From assembly GCA_031835245.1 (NCBI GenBank), contig JAVKOQ010000100.1:113955-177954 (forward strand): 64,000 bases of DNA, in the 5' to 3' direction. The stretch is from Balamuthia mandrillaris (Eukaryota > Discosea > Longamoebia > Balamuthiidae). Positions 20,054 through 30,699 of this stretch are shown here, piece after piece. The notes beneath the pieces were generated by a model. The model searched no databases and was not told where the DNA came from. It saw nothing but the letters and a program-made list of their open reading frames with translations. The first letter of the stretch is position 1, and each line of letters starts with the position of its first letter. The position numbers and the translations under genes were made by a program.

Positions 20054-21598
20054 TTAAAAGTACTCCAATTCGGTCATAAACTCCTCTGCCAGTTCGATCA
20101 ACCGCCTCATGTGCGACAGAGTCCTCAAGTGCAGCCCGTCCTTCCTGGTGGTGTAGTACTTCTCGACCTCCTCTGGCGTCATGTAGGCCCACTTGGAGAC
20201 CACCGTGTAGACGAAAAAGTCGATAAAGCAGATCATGAACTGCCTCCAAAACTGCTTAAAGGGATAGTTGGTGACGCCGTGGTGCAGCAGCGAGCGGTAG
20301 TAACTCTTCTTGACCCAGTGCCGCAGGTTGCGTTGCGTGAGGCAGTCGAGGCTCGCGCTGGTGGCCACAAAGTAGGCAGCATCGATGACGCCAGCCCCTC
20401 GGCCCAACCACTGCCAATCGATGGTCCAGACGGAGGGCTCGGCGCAGCTGCTGTGGTCGACGAAGAGGTTGGTGATCTTAAAGTCGCCGTGGATGAGGGT
20501 GCGACGGGGCATGTCGTCGAATTCGCGCATAATCTTGGGGAGGTTGCGCTCCAGCCGCTCTCCCAGCTTTGTCAGATCGCGGCGAGACAAAGAGTTTCGT
20601 TTGATTGGTTCGGAAGCCGTGGCAGTGGGAGAAGAAGCGGCAGAGGAAGTTGAGGTAGGAGAGGAAGGAAGAAGCGGGATAGACGAGTTGGTGTTTGTGC
20701 TGTTGTTGCTCGTGTTGTTGTTGGTAGTCGAAGCAGTATCTGCGTCAGTAAGGGAAGAGGAGGAAGAAGTGGGGGAGAAGGGCTGCAAACAGCTCTTCCA
20801 TTCCTTGGTATGTGCAAAGTTTCGCAAGGCTTTAGCCCATTCAGAGCGGACGAGGAGCTTGTGGTCCCTTCGCTTGTCGCCCGTCCAATAGCCACCCAAC
20901 TCCCAAACGTTCATTTGCTGCAAGCGGGGGTGATCCCAAAAGGCGGCATGGAACTCAGCCAGCTTCTTCAGGCAGAGCATGCACTCCTCAAAGGTGAAGC
21001 CATCGGGCTGTCCGTCAGCCATGGCTGCAAAGTTGATATCCTGCATGACAATGCCAAAGCAGTTGTTGAAGCAGTCCTCAAAGTTATAGTAGACCTTAGG
21101 GAGGTGGAAGCCGCGAACATTAGCCGCAATGTCGGAGTAGAACTGGCTCTCGATTTGATAGCTAACGAGGTACATGGCCTCCTTGTTGAGCAACCCGGTT
21201 TGTCGGCGCAGCTCCAACTCGAGGCGTTTCTTCAGAGGGTGATTCCAGCGAAGGACCTTTACCACGATGGTCTTGGGGGCGGAGGACTCGACGCACTCTC
21301 CTGTAAAGTCGAGACTGATCTTGCTGACTTTGTAGTGGCAGCCGCCCATGAGGGTCTTGGTGAGGAAGGAGGCAACATAGGTAGTGTTCTCGATAGCGCG
21401 TTCCTCTTGGAGGATGGTCGTCAGCCATTCCTTCGATAGGTTCTTCGGGTCGACGGGGAGGGGTTGGCGGGTCAAAGTGGCGGTGCTGCTGAGGCAGTTG
21501 AGGTGTAGCACGATCAAGGTGACTTCCAACAAGCGAAGTGTCAAGAAACGACTGACGATGAACAGCGAGATCTGTAGAGTAAAGCAACGCTTAGCAAC

Positions 21599-21640
<42 letters not shown>

Positions 21641-22057
21641 GCGTACCCATTGAGAGGACGGGGAGTCGTCATCAGTGATATGGGAGCTAAGGTAGAGGTA
21701 GATGCCAACGACAGTTACAGTCAACATCAAGGAGGCGCACACCATTGCAGTCTTCCTAGTGAAGGTAGCAAAGCGCAGCACGATGCTGCTGGTAGCCCTC
21801 TTTGAGAGTTGGTCGGTGTTTCTCTTATACTTGCCGATGCCTTCCTCCCAAAACTTGAAGAACAGGAGGACCACGGCAATGATGAGAGGCAACAGGGTCC
21901 ATTGAATCTCAAAGTTGAAGAATACAAAGAGCGTCGTGAGGTAGACTAGCCCGTTGATAATCAACGTATGAGTGGCCACTCTATGAAGCTTTCTCTTCTT
22001 GTTTCGGCGAACCACCATGTAGTAGAGTTCCAACCTTCAGTTTTTGTGCAAGTCAGT

Positions 22058-22100
<43 letters not shown>

Positions 22101-22728
22101 CATACCACATGTGAGTAGTAAGAGTGACTGCCGAAAAGATGAGGAGATAAGGCAGGAAGTAGAACATCTGGAAGCACAGAGAAAGCTGGGCCATCGCTGC
22201 GTCGAACATTGACAACAGGAGGTAACGCCCGGCAAAAGCTTTTGGAATTGAAACAAAGCAAAAGACTGTTAACATCTAGAAATGATAAAGAAGCACTGTA
22301 AACAAAGCAACGCGTCAACAAAAATTACCTCCACACGCAACACAGAGAAGGACATGCAGCACGCATTGCTTAGCAAGTAGCCTTCTCTTGGAATCGAATG
22401 GGAATTGCAACAAACGGGCAAGAAAAATGAGGCAGAGCACCCCAAACGTGGCTGCCACAATGCCATGAAAGTTGTCGCAAAGCTCCAACTAAAATAGTTT
22501 TTTAACACCAGTCAGTCAACACAGACGTGGAGATAAGAACAGGACAGAGGACAAGGAAATAAGTTCATAGAAAAGAAAGGTAAGGAAGCAAGAAATGAAT
22601 ATAGGCAAGAGAGTGAAAAAACGATATAGAGGGAGGATAGGATAAAGGAGCAAGAAAGCAAGAGGATAGGAACGTACTCCTAAGGAGCAAAGGTCATCCG
22701 CAACTGGAACGGTAAATGGCGTTTGCAT
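20054..22728 (-). CDS. Seven-TM protein fused to a choline-kinase/EcKinase-like phosphotransferase
   Basis: Five exons: 22678-22728, 22329-22488, 22106-22265, 21647-22034 and 20054-21571, giving 758 residues. Introns have GT-AG borders and consistent phases, and two start with (CT)n on the sense strand. Residues 1-250 contain about seven hydrophobic spans (for example AATFGVLCLIFLARLL, YFLPYLLIFSAVTLTTHMW, HTLIINGLVYLTTLFVFF, WTLLPLIIAVVLLFF, VCASLMLTVTVVGIYLYL, ISLFIVSRFLTLRLLEVTLI). The pattern around LIFSAVTLTTHMWLELYYMV recalls the THH1/TOM1 7TM family. The C-terminal part is an APH/CHK kinase-like domain: ELAxFHAAFW-type helix, catalytic LIHGDFKITNLFV and metal-binding TIDWQWLGRGAGVIDAAYF. 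All key residues are present. A Ser/Thr/Asn-rich loop is inserted before the catalytic motif. The substrate is unknown. Confidence 0.8.
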
Positions 22729-22806
22729 GATGGTCTAAATGAAGTAAAGTCCTAAAAAACCATCAAAGCGAACGATGATTAGTTCAGTAAAATACAAACT
22801 TCAAAA

Positions 22807-22851
22807 CTCGTTTCATCGATTTATTAATAATAAAAAAATCGATGAAACGAG
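22807..22851. repeat. Perfect 16-bp hairpin
   Basis: CTCGTTTCATCGATTT at 22807-22822 is inverted at 22836-22851 around a 13-bp AT loop. It lies 79 bp upstream of the start codon of the 7TM-kinase gene (minus strand). It could be a regulatory palindrome or a MITE remnant. No second copy was seen in the window. Confidence 0.6.
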
Positions 22852-24249
22852 AGAAGATGGAGAAAGAAAGATCAAAGGGGTCCCCTAGATTTAAGATCCC
22901 TTTTGAAAAAAATTAAAAAAATAATAATAATAAAATTGGTTCGATCGAAAACGAAAAACAAACAAATCTCTTCTTTTTGTGCGTTCGTGCGCAGCAGAAT
23001 TGATGCCCGTGTTTGACGATTGCGAGGTTGTGTTTTTTTTTTTATTCATGAAGGATGAAAGGGAAGAAAGAAAAACGAAAAAAAACTGAAGATAACAGAA
23101 CAAAAGCAACCAACCTAGTGATGAAAAGGTGAATCAATGGGGATAGTGTCCAAGTGGCGGCGAGGCGCAATAAAACGTGCCAAGGCTAAAGATCAAGAAA
23201 AGAGGGTAAGAGAAGGCTATCAAAGAGTTTCTCTTCCCTCTGAACTCCTCTGTGCAGAGAGTTCGGCGGCTCGGTCCTGCCAAAAAGCTCTGATGTTGTG
23301 GTATTGTCGCTGGAAGAAAATGCTGGCGAAAGAGAGGGAAAGAGCTCTCCTTCAAATCAAAAAGTAAAAAAAACAACGTAGCAGAGGGACCGTGGTCGTG
23401 ATGAACCCCCCAACAAAAAATAAAATAAAGAAAGTATGAAAAAGAACAGTGGCAGAAAGAAAGAAGGCAACGATTGAACAGTGCAACGGTTGTGCTACGT
23501 TGGTTCAACACAAAAGTGAGAAAGTTGAGCTTCTTTCTGTCTGACACTAGTTTCTCGTGCGGTACGTGCAAAAATAAAAAATATAAACCAAAATGTGTGT
23601 GTGTGTTGTGTGCAGCTGCGGTTCAACGAGTGAAGGTAGCAGTAAGCAGAGAGGGCTGAAAGGAACAAAAAAAAACAGGAAAGGGAGGGAGCAGCAGAGA
23701 GAAAGTGGAAAATTACAAAAAAGAAAGAAAAAATAATTTTTAAGGTGGAAGAAAGAGGCCAGGCCGGAAGGTGAAGAAGGAAAAATGACCAAGGAGGGAA
23801 ACCGGGGGAAAATTTTTACCTATTAATTAACTCACCTAAAAAAACCGAAAGACAACCGCGGGGAGTACGCAGAAAATACAGGTTTCGTGTAACGAACGAG
23901 GGCTCCCTCCTCACTCCGCAGTTTTTGATTCGATGGTATAAACTCCTAACGGAGTTCTGGTATCCCTGAAGATCTCGTTGCTATGTTTATATTCCTAATT
24001 TGGTAAGCGAGATATATTGCACATGGTTTTTCACGGAAGCAACCTAGCGAAAATCCTCAGTCTGCGATTTTCTTCTCGCAAAATAGTCATTCGTTCCCAT
24101 CTTTGAATTCCTATTGAGTGATTGCATGACGATCGATAGTACAAACTAACCAGTCAAATGAAAAGCAAGAGATCTCAATTCTATTAGGTTGAGGGAAAGA
24201 TCACTCAATAAACTAATACTGTAAAAACAAACAAACCCAAAAAGATAAA
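22852..24249. other. Long intergenic region without a convincing gene
   Basis: It holds A-rich stretches and a 76-codon plus-strand frame at 23137-23367 (basic, Lys/Arg-rich, ending KERERALLQIKK, with an AATAAA-like signal downstream). I cannot confirm that this frame is a gene. The part from about 23850 to 24240 has more balanced composition than the surrounding low-complexity DNA and no long frame; it could hold a non-coding RNA or the promoter of the gene starting at 24250, but I recognise no RNA family. Confidence 0.4.
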
Positions 24250-26611
24250 ATGGAGACAGAACAGACAAGAGGGGGAGGAGCGCTGCGGCTGCAGCTGCAG
24301 ATCAATGGGTGCCACTACTACGACCGCATGGTCGTACAGCTCAGTAGGGACACTTCAGTAATGAAGCTCTATCGCCAGGTGTGGAAGCAACTTGCGCTAC
24401 CCAACATGGTAATTATATCCCATCATCTCATTGTTTTTTTTGTTAACTGGGATACTTCTTTCTCTCTCGCTCGCTCTGCGTCTATCACTTTGTGACACTG
24501 CCCAGTTTTTGATCTGGGTGCCGCTTTTTCGTGGAGCGGTATGCACCGGATGGAATCTGTTACAACGCGATGTTTCGCTCTCTGAGGCGCTCCTTCACGC
24601 GAAGCGGGAGCCCCCTTCCTCCGCCAAAGAGGAAGAGGAGGGGGAGGGGGAAGAGGAAGTGGAGGTCGTAAACCTACGAATGGACGTGCTGGAAGGAGGT
24701 AACTTCACGCTGAGAGGGTACAAAGATCTGAGTGAGTTATCTATGGAGTTTTTCTTGGACGTCTTTTCTGTCTCAACCTCTTCCTCTTCAAATAAGGTTT
24801 TTTTCTTTCTTCCTTACTCCTTTCTCCTCTCTTTTGCTGTTTCTTCTCACTTTGCTTCTTTCTCTACGGCGGAAAAAAAAACCAGAACAACTCAAACCAA
24901 CAGCCTCTGCGAAGGACCCTGCTCAAAAGACTAACTCTCAGCCACAACGGCCTTACACGCTGCTCCTTCTGCCCCATGAACGCTCAGCTCTTCATAGTCG
25001 ATCTCTCCTTCAACGCCCTCTCCGCCATCCCCGAGGGATTCTGCCTCCAGGACCACGCCCCTCTCTTCGCTCATGTCAAAGAGTTGTCTCTGGCCTCCAA
25101 TCGGTGGATCGAGGAGATCCCCTCCGAGTTTTGCCTTCAGCTCGCCGCCACCACAATCACCGATCTCGATCTCTCCAACAATGCCATTAGGGCGTTGCCC
25201 AAGGAGATGGGTCGCTTGGTCTACCTTCGACGACTAAACCTCAGCATCAATCGCATTCGGACTATCCCCACGGAGATGGGTGCACTTCGATATCTCAGCA
25301 TACTGGATTTGAGTCACAACCATTTGGGAGAAGATGAAAGAGAAAAGGAGAGCGAGCGGGGTCTCGTTTCTCCGCTTCCCGAGCAGGCACTGCAAGGATG
25401 GACGGCTCTTAAGGAACTCGACCTTTCTTGGAACAGACTGACAGAGTTGCCGCTACGGCTGGGCTGTATGACCGACTTGGAGGTGCTTCGTTTGGAACAT
25501 AACTGTTTGACTCGTTTTCCGGAAGGATTATCTAACCTGCATGACCTCCTTTCTCTTGACTTACAAAACAATCGTATCACCACAACGAGAAACACTACTG
25601 AGTTTGATGAAAACAAACTAAGGAACCTCCAACCCCTCTTTCACTCGGAGATGATGTTGGAGAGTCTCAACCTCAACAACAACTGCTTAACAGAGCTCCC
25701 CGCTTCCGTTTGTAAGCTTCGTCACCTCAAGAAACTTTATCTTTCCGCCAATCGACTGACCGCTCTTCCTTCGCGCATCTACAAGTTGCGAGAGAGTTTG
25801 ATGACTTTGGACCTTTCCTGCAATCATTTGTGCACACTTCCACCTTCCATCTCCTACATGACTTGCCTTGTTGGCCTCAACATTGCAAATAATAGCGAAA
25901 CGGAGACTGAGACGGAGGAGAAAGAGAAAAAGGAAAAAGAACGGAGGAGCAAAGATGAAAACCTGGCTGATAGCCTATTTCTGGCGATGTTGCCTTCTGT
26001 TGGGGCTGTTCGACTTTATTACTCGTTTCGGTATGATGATGAGCAACAACCAACGGGCAAGATGAATGAAAACGAAGCGCTGAATGCTGTACCTGTAGTA
26101 GAAGCAGAAGTACAACGACAAAAACAAGCCTCTCCTCCGTTGTTACATCCCAAATCCAAACAACCATCTCAGCAGTCTCTTTTGGACGAACCCAGTAGTC
26201 CATCCCTTATCCCTTCTACTGAAGAAAGCTCTTCCCCCCCTCCTTCCTTTAAACAACAACAAAAAGAAGAACAAGAAACAGAAGAACAAGAAGAGCTACA
26301 GCCTGAACAGCAGCAACAAGACTTGGATTCTCTTCCTGCGCTTTTGAAACGCGAAACCGATCTTTTGCTCATCGAGTCAGGACGAATGAAGCCAAATCCC
26401 TTCCCATACAAAATATCGATGGACAACGTGCAAATACGACGAAAGTTATATCAAGGTTCCTCTTCTATCGTTTATGAGGCGGAGTGGCGCGGTCTCGATT
26501 GCGCAGTAAAGCATTACCTTCTCCCCCCACCGGAAGAAAATTTGGCAAGAGAAGCGGTGATCTCTAAGTTTTGCAAAGAAGCTGGTCTTCTTAGGTACTT
26601 TCTTCATCACA

Positions 26612-26647
<36 letters not shown>

Positions 26648-26971
26648 CTCAACAACGATTCTCTTTTTTCGCACAGTTATCTCAAGAGAAAACACTTGTT
26701 CAAGGACCAAACAATATACTTTGTTGGGGCTTCAGTTACTCTTTCTTATCTCGCCATTATTTCTGAGCTCGCCATATGCAGCCTCCACGATGTTCTTTAT
26801 CCATCCGAAGAACCTTCTGCTACCTCTTCATCGCTGCAGCTCTCCTTTGATGAGCGCATGTTCATCGCCTACCAAATAGCACAAGCCCTGGAAGAGCTTC
26901 ATGATTCCAGCAAACGCGTTCAAGGAGGAGTAGATATCATTCATAATGCCCTTCACTCCAGGAATATTCTG

Positions 26972-27018
<47 letters not shown>

Positions 27019-27491
27019 CAATAATTTTTGCTTACTCAAGGACATTAAAAAAACAAAAGATTATGGACGATAAGTTAACAGTAAAACTCTCAGGCTTTGG
27101 TCACAGCAACTTTTTAAGCTACGGCCCAAAGGGAGAATGGTGGGGTGACGATTTTATTGGTGGTACCACTCTCTCTCGCTCACTTCGTGCTCTTCACCTT
27201 CAACGACTTCAAAACCCAATGTGCGAGAATACAACTTCTTCCTTTGACTGTCTTGCTCCTGAATGCAAAGCCAAAGGCATCTTTCACGCTTCTTCAGACA
27301 TGTACAGTTTCGGTCTTCTTTTGCGAGAACTTTTCCGGTTAGACGATGAGAAAGGAGAGGGATGGCAGATGACGAACCAGCAACGAGAAAGGGTGGAACA
27401 GTTGGTACAAGATCTTTGTCAAGAGCGGTGGGAGGCTCGATGGAATGCAGGAGAAGTAGTCGAGTGGATGAAGAAGATGAGCCACAAGTGA
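24250..27491 (+). CDS. LRR receptor-like cytosolic protein with a pseudokinase domain
   Basis: Five exons: 24250-24408, 24506-24796, 24886-26594, 26677-26971 and 27060-27491, giving 961 residues with all phases consistent. Residues about 150-560 form some 14 LRRs (for example ELSLASNRWIEEIPSEF, DLSNNAIRALPKEMGRL, KKLYLSANRLTALPSRIY). A Pro/Gln/Glu-rich linker leads to a kinase-like domain: LYQGSSSIVYEAEWRGLDCA with VK retained (AVKHYLL), then FVGASVTLSYLAIISELAIC. The HRD motif reads IIHNALHSRNIL and the DFG motif reads VKLSGFGHS, so both catalytic aspartates are missing. APE (LAPECKAKG) and the F-helix (DMYSFGLLLREL) are kept. Two introns carry (CT)n just after the donor. A scaffold or allosteric role is the best inference. 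Confidence 0.85.
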
Positions 27492-27744
27492 AGCGACTGA
27501 CCTAACCTCTTCTTCTCTCCTTTCTTGCTTCCTTTCTTCTTTTATATGATGAGGATTAAACAACACAAACAAACATAACAAAGACAACAACAGGAACAAC
27601 ACTAAGTTTTTTTTGAAAAGTACGCCAAGACTCTTCCTTTGGCCTATTATTAATGTTTTTTTTGGGGGCTATGCACAGTGTGAAAAAAAATATCTCTAAC
27701 TTCTCTTTCTCTATCCCACATCACATATGCACACGCAGGGTTCT

Positions 27745-29691
27745 TTAGACAAGAATCCAGTTGAGCCAGAAAGAACGTTGGGCATCGAGACTGGCAGCGC
27801 TATCAACATCCACAATGATGCCACCAGAGGGCAGAGTGGTGCCTACCACATCCTGGAAGACCTCCAAGTTGTTGCCACCGGTGGCGAAGATTACCACGGC
27901 CTGATTCTCATATTCGGTCAGAGGAACGTTCCTGGTGTAGCCTTCCGTCAAGCTGTCAGTGCCAAGGGTCATCACGGCAGCTCCGGTGGAAGGCAGGGTC
28001 ACGAGCTCTGACCTCTGGAAGAGAGGAATGTTCTCATCGATGCCGGCGGCAGGAGCACCTGCTACGACGAGCTCTGCATCTAGAGAGTCTCCGGCCACGG
28101 GAGCCACGTTCCAAATGACAGTGCTGGCATAGTCGGCGGTGGGTGCCGGGAAGACCACGGGAGAGAAGAGAAGGCGAGCACGGGTGGAAGTGTCACCGCC
28201 CAGCTCTCCAGCGATCACAAGATAGTTGACCACACCACGGCCGGAGAAGAGTGCCACGTTCTCCGAAAAGAAGGTGTTCTTGTGGTGGCTGTGGTCCGTC
28301 ACTTTCACCTTGGTGAAATCACAGGTGAACTGATAGTCATCGTGGGTAGAGGAGGAGGAAGAGGAGGAGGAGGAGGAGGAGGACGAAGAAGAATCTGCTT
28401 GTGCGGCCAACTCCCCGGTGATAGTGGCGATCTGGCCATACTTCAAGCCGCTGGCGATGAGCTGTTGGTCAAAGTAGATGTCGACATCGGGTGCGTGCTC
28501 GATGGTGTGTACCATCTTCACGATGCACTGCTCCTCGGCTACAACAGCAGCGGCGGCCTCCTCCGCCTTGGGCGCATGGTCAGGCTCCAAGTAAACTGCA
28601 GTGTGCTTGTCTCCAACGATGAACGCCGTGACGGCCTCTCCATCAAACTCTCGGTGCAAAGCCAACTCTCTGAAGTAGGCTGTCTCGCCGGTGGCCACCG
28701 CGTTGATGTTGGCACCCAGTACGGCGTCGCTGGAGATCGCAACGTAGCGGTCCGTAGGCGTACGCTCATAGAGATCTAGCACGTTATCCTCAAACTGAGC
28801 GGGGGCCAACTCCAAGCGAACGGGCTCCGGCACGGCAGGGGAGACATGCCAGACAGCAACGTTGGTGGAGCCGTGAGGGGTCTGCGGGACGACCACCGGC
28901 CTGTAGAGAATGCGAATGGAGGTGTCGGCAAAGATGTTGCCGCCCACCTGACCAGCCAGCACGATGTAGTTCACCACGTTGGGGCTGGAGGAGAACTCGA
29001 AGCGGTCCACCAGGATGAGGCCGTCCTCGGAGCTTTCCGCTGGGAAAGGATACGAGGCCGAATCGCTGTAGTCAGAAAAGCTGTGGGAGGAGGAGGAGTC
29101 ATCCATGGAGGTATCGACGACGACAGGAGCGGCGGCGATGGCCTCAGCGTCGTTGATCACAGCGGGACCGTCGTGCTGGGAGTAGGAATCATCGGAACTG
29201 CTATCCCCTCGGCGATTCCTCAGGTTCACGTTAACACCCTCGGTGCCCAAAAGGTCGAAGACGTCTCCTGCCGTAACCGAAGAGCTGGAATCTCCATCTG
29301 CCACAACAACCGGAACGCCAGCCACTTGTTCCTGCGTACCATCGCTCGAGCTGGAAGAACTGGAAGAACTATCATCGTAGTGGCTAAGAACGACGGCGAC
29401 CTCGACGGGACCGCAAGGCCCGTGAGAGTGCTCGCTGTGCACGAAGCTCAAGCCCCTGGCGTGGCGTTGGCCGTTGACGAAGACGTCCACCTTGGGGAAG
29501 TTCTCGATGGCGTTGAAGATCTTGAGGGGGCAATCCCTGGCGGCAGGAGCGGCGGCGATGGCCTCCTCCTCGTGATGCGGCTTGTGGTCGTCTCCCGGAT
29601 GAACGCCCTCCTCGTGCACCTGCTCGGAGGGAGCGATGCAAAAGGCCAGCAGCAATGCTAATAGAGCCGAGATCAACCACGTGCGTCGCAT
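27745..29691 (-). CDS. Secreted protein with two DUF4397-like units
   Basis: One exon, 648 residues. It starts with a signal peptide (RTWLISALLALLLAFCIA) and a His/Glu-rich stretch. Two copies of a DUF4397-like module follow: CPLKIFNAIENFPKVDVFVN ... and CIVKMVHTIEHAPDVDIYFD ..., each followed by a NYIVLAGQVGG or NYLVIAGELGG strand and a WHVSPAVPEP or WNVAPVAGDS strand. Ser-rich and Asp-rich linkers (residues 108-116, and a long poly-Ser run near residue 450) separate the parts. Members of this superfamily are exported beta-sandwich proteins of unknown function. A second gene of this type lies 1 kb upstream on the same strand, and a giant one lies at 44.8 kb. No GPI-type hydrophobic tail is visible, so it is probably secreted or bound to the wall. 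Confidence 0.8.
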   Translation of the reverse strand: MRRTWLISALLALLLAFCIAPSEQVHEEGVHPGDDHKPHHEEEAIAAAPAARDCPLKIFNAIENFPKVDVFVNGQRHARGLSFVHSEHSHGPCGPVEVAVVLSHYDDSSSSSSSSSDGTQEQVAGVPVVVADGDSSSSVTAGDVFDLLGTEGVNVNLRNRRGDSSSDDSYSQHDGPAVINDAEAIAAAPVVVDTSMDDSSSSHSFSDYSDSASYPFPAESSEDGLILVDRFEFSSSPNVVNYIVLAGQVGGNIFADTSIRILYRPVVVPQTPHGSTNVAVWHVSPAVPEPVRLELAPAQFEDNVLDLYERTPTDRYVAISSDAVLGANINAVATGETAYFRELALHREFDGEAVTAFIVGDKHTAVYLEPDHAPKAEEAAAAVVAEEQCIVKMVHTIEHAPDVDIYFDQQLIASGLKYGQIATITGELAAQADSSSSSSSSSSSSSSSTHDDYQFTCDFTKVKVTDHSHHKNTFFSENVALFSGRGVVNYLVIAGELGGDTSTRARLLFSPVVFPAPTADYASTVIWNVAPVAGDSLDAELVVAGAPAAGIDENIPLFQRSELVTLPSTGAAVMTLGTDSLTEGYTRNVPLTEYENQAVVIFATGGNNLEVFQDVVGTTLPSGGIIVDVDSAASLDAQRSFWLNWILV

Positions 29692-30699
29692 GCTTCTTGT
29701 TTACGATGTCTGACTTTTCTTTTTTTTTATATAACAAAAAGATATATGAAGCGGGTTAACAACCTGTAAAAACAGCGAAGAGAACCGATAGAGAGAAACG
29801 GGTACCTTCTCGTTTGTTTGTCTAACAAAAAAAAAAAAATAAGCGAGCCTTTCTTTCTTATCCAAACTGACTTGTTGTTGTTGGGTGGTGGTGGGGGTGG
29901 GGGTGGTGGTGGTTTGGAGTTGTGTGAAGCGTTTGTGTTGTGAAAAATGAGAAAAGAGAGAAAGCTTTTTGTGTTTTTTGCAGGCCATTTATAAAGGGCG
30001 GGAGGAGGTCCACCGCCCCTCCGAGAGATTGAGTGAAGAGACGTAGAAAATAGAGGGAGAGAAAGGAAACGATTGGCCGCTCGCCAATATTCGCTGCCTG
30101 GGGGAAGGAGGAAGGGGGAAGGAGGAGTTCGCCTCCGAGGCTCATACATGCTGCTGGCGTGGGCTGCAAGGGGAGAGAGCAAGCAGAAATATCACAGGCA
30201 ACACGGAGTGAAGACAGGTTGAATCGGTAAGTATTCGGCTGAAACTCTCTCCCTTCCACTTCATTTTTTTCAACCCTTTTCGACAATCGTTTTAAACATT
30301 TATTTTTTTATTGTTTTTTGTTTTTATTTTTTTTGTAAAACGTTTTTTTTATTTATTTTTTTTTATTTATTTTTTATTTTTTATTTTATTTGTGTTTTTT
30401 TGACAGTTTTGTTGAACGAAAATAAAAAGGTGGTGTTGAAGGGAGCCAAACAAGCGGCTCTCCACGGGGACAGAGAAGACCGACTTGGATGACACAGAAA
30501 TCCGAAAGGTTCAACTCTCTCTCTCTCTTTTCTCATTTATTTTTTTTTAAACATTTTTTTTTATTTTTTTATTTTTTTATTTTTTGTTAAAACATGTTTT
30601 TCTTTTAAGAAAGATCAGAAAAACTTTTTTTTTTTGGGTTTCATACATTATTCTTCGTGGAATAATCATAACTCTTCTCTCTCTCTCACCTCTTTTTTT
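29692..30699. other. Intergenic region with TATA box and T-rich tract
   Basis: On the minus strand, TTTATAAA at 29988-29995 is a likely TATA box, about 300 bp upstream of the secreted DUF4397-type gene; that spacing suggests a long leader or a 5'UTR intron. The part from 30290 to 30660 is almost pure T/A (long T runs) with no coding capacity and forms the 3' flank of the gene ending at 30700. Confidence 0.5.
29988..29995 (-). promoter_or_regulatory. TATA-like box of the DUF4397-type gene
   Basis: TTTATAAA within CCTTTATAAATGG on the minus strand, in otherwise GC-rich sequence. It lies 297 bp upstream of the start codon at 29691. Confidence 0.45.

Noticed and set aside
22939..22960. GGTTCGATCGAAA, resembling a tRNA B box
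   Set aside because: No A box at a suitable distance and no cloverleaf could be formed.
23850..24240. Possible snRNA or LTR fragment in the balanced-composition stretch
   Set aside because: No match to U1, U2, U4, U5 or U6 core motifs, and no paired LTR ends, tract or integrase nearby.
27745..29661. Plus-strand frames across the DUF4397-type gene
   Set aside because: They mirror GC-rich coding sequence on the minus strand and contain no signal peptide or known domain.
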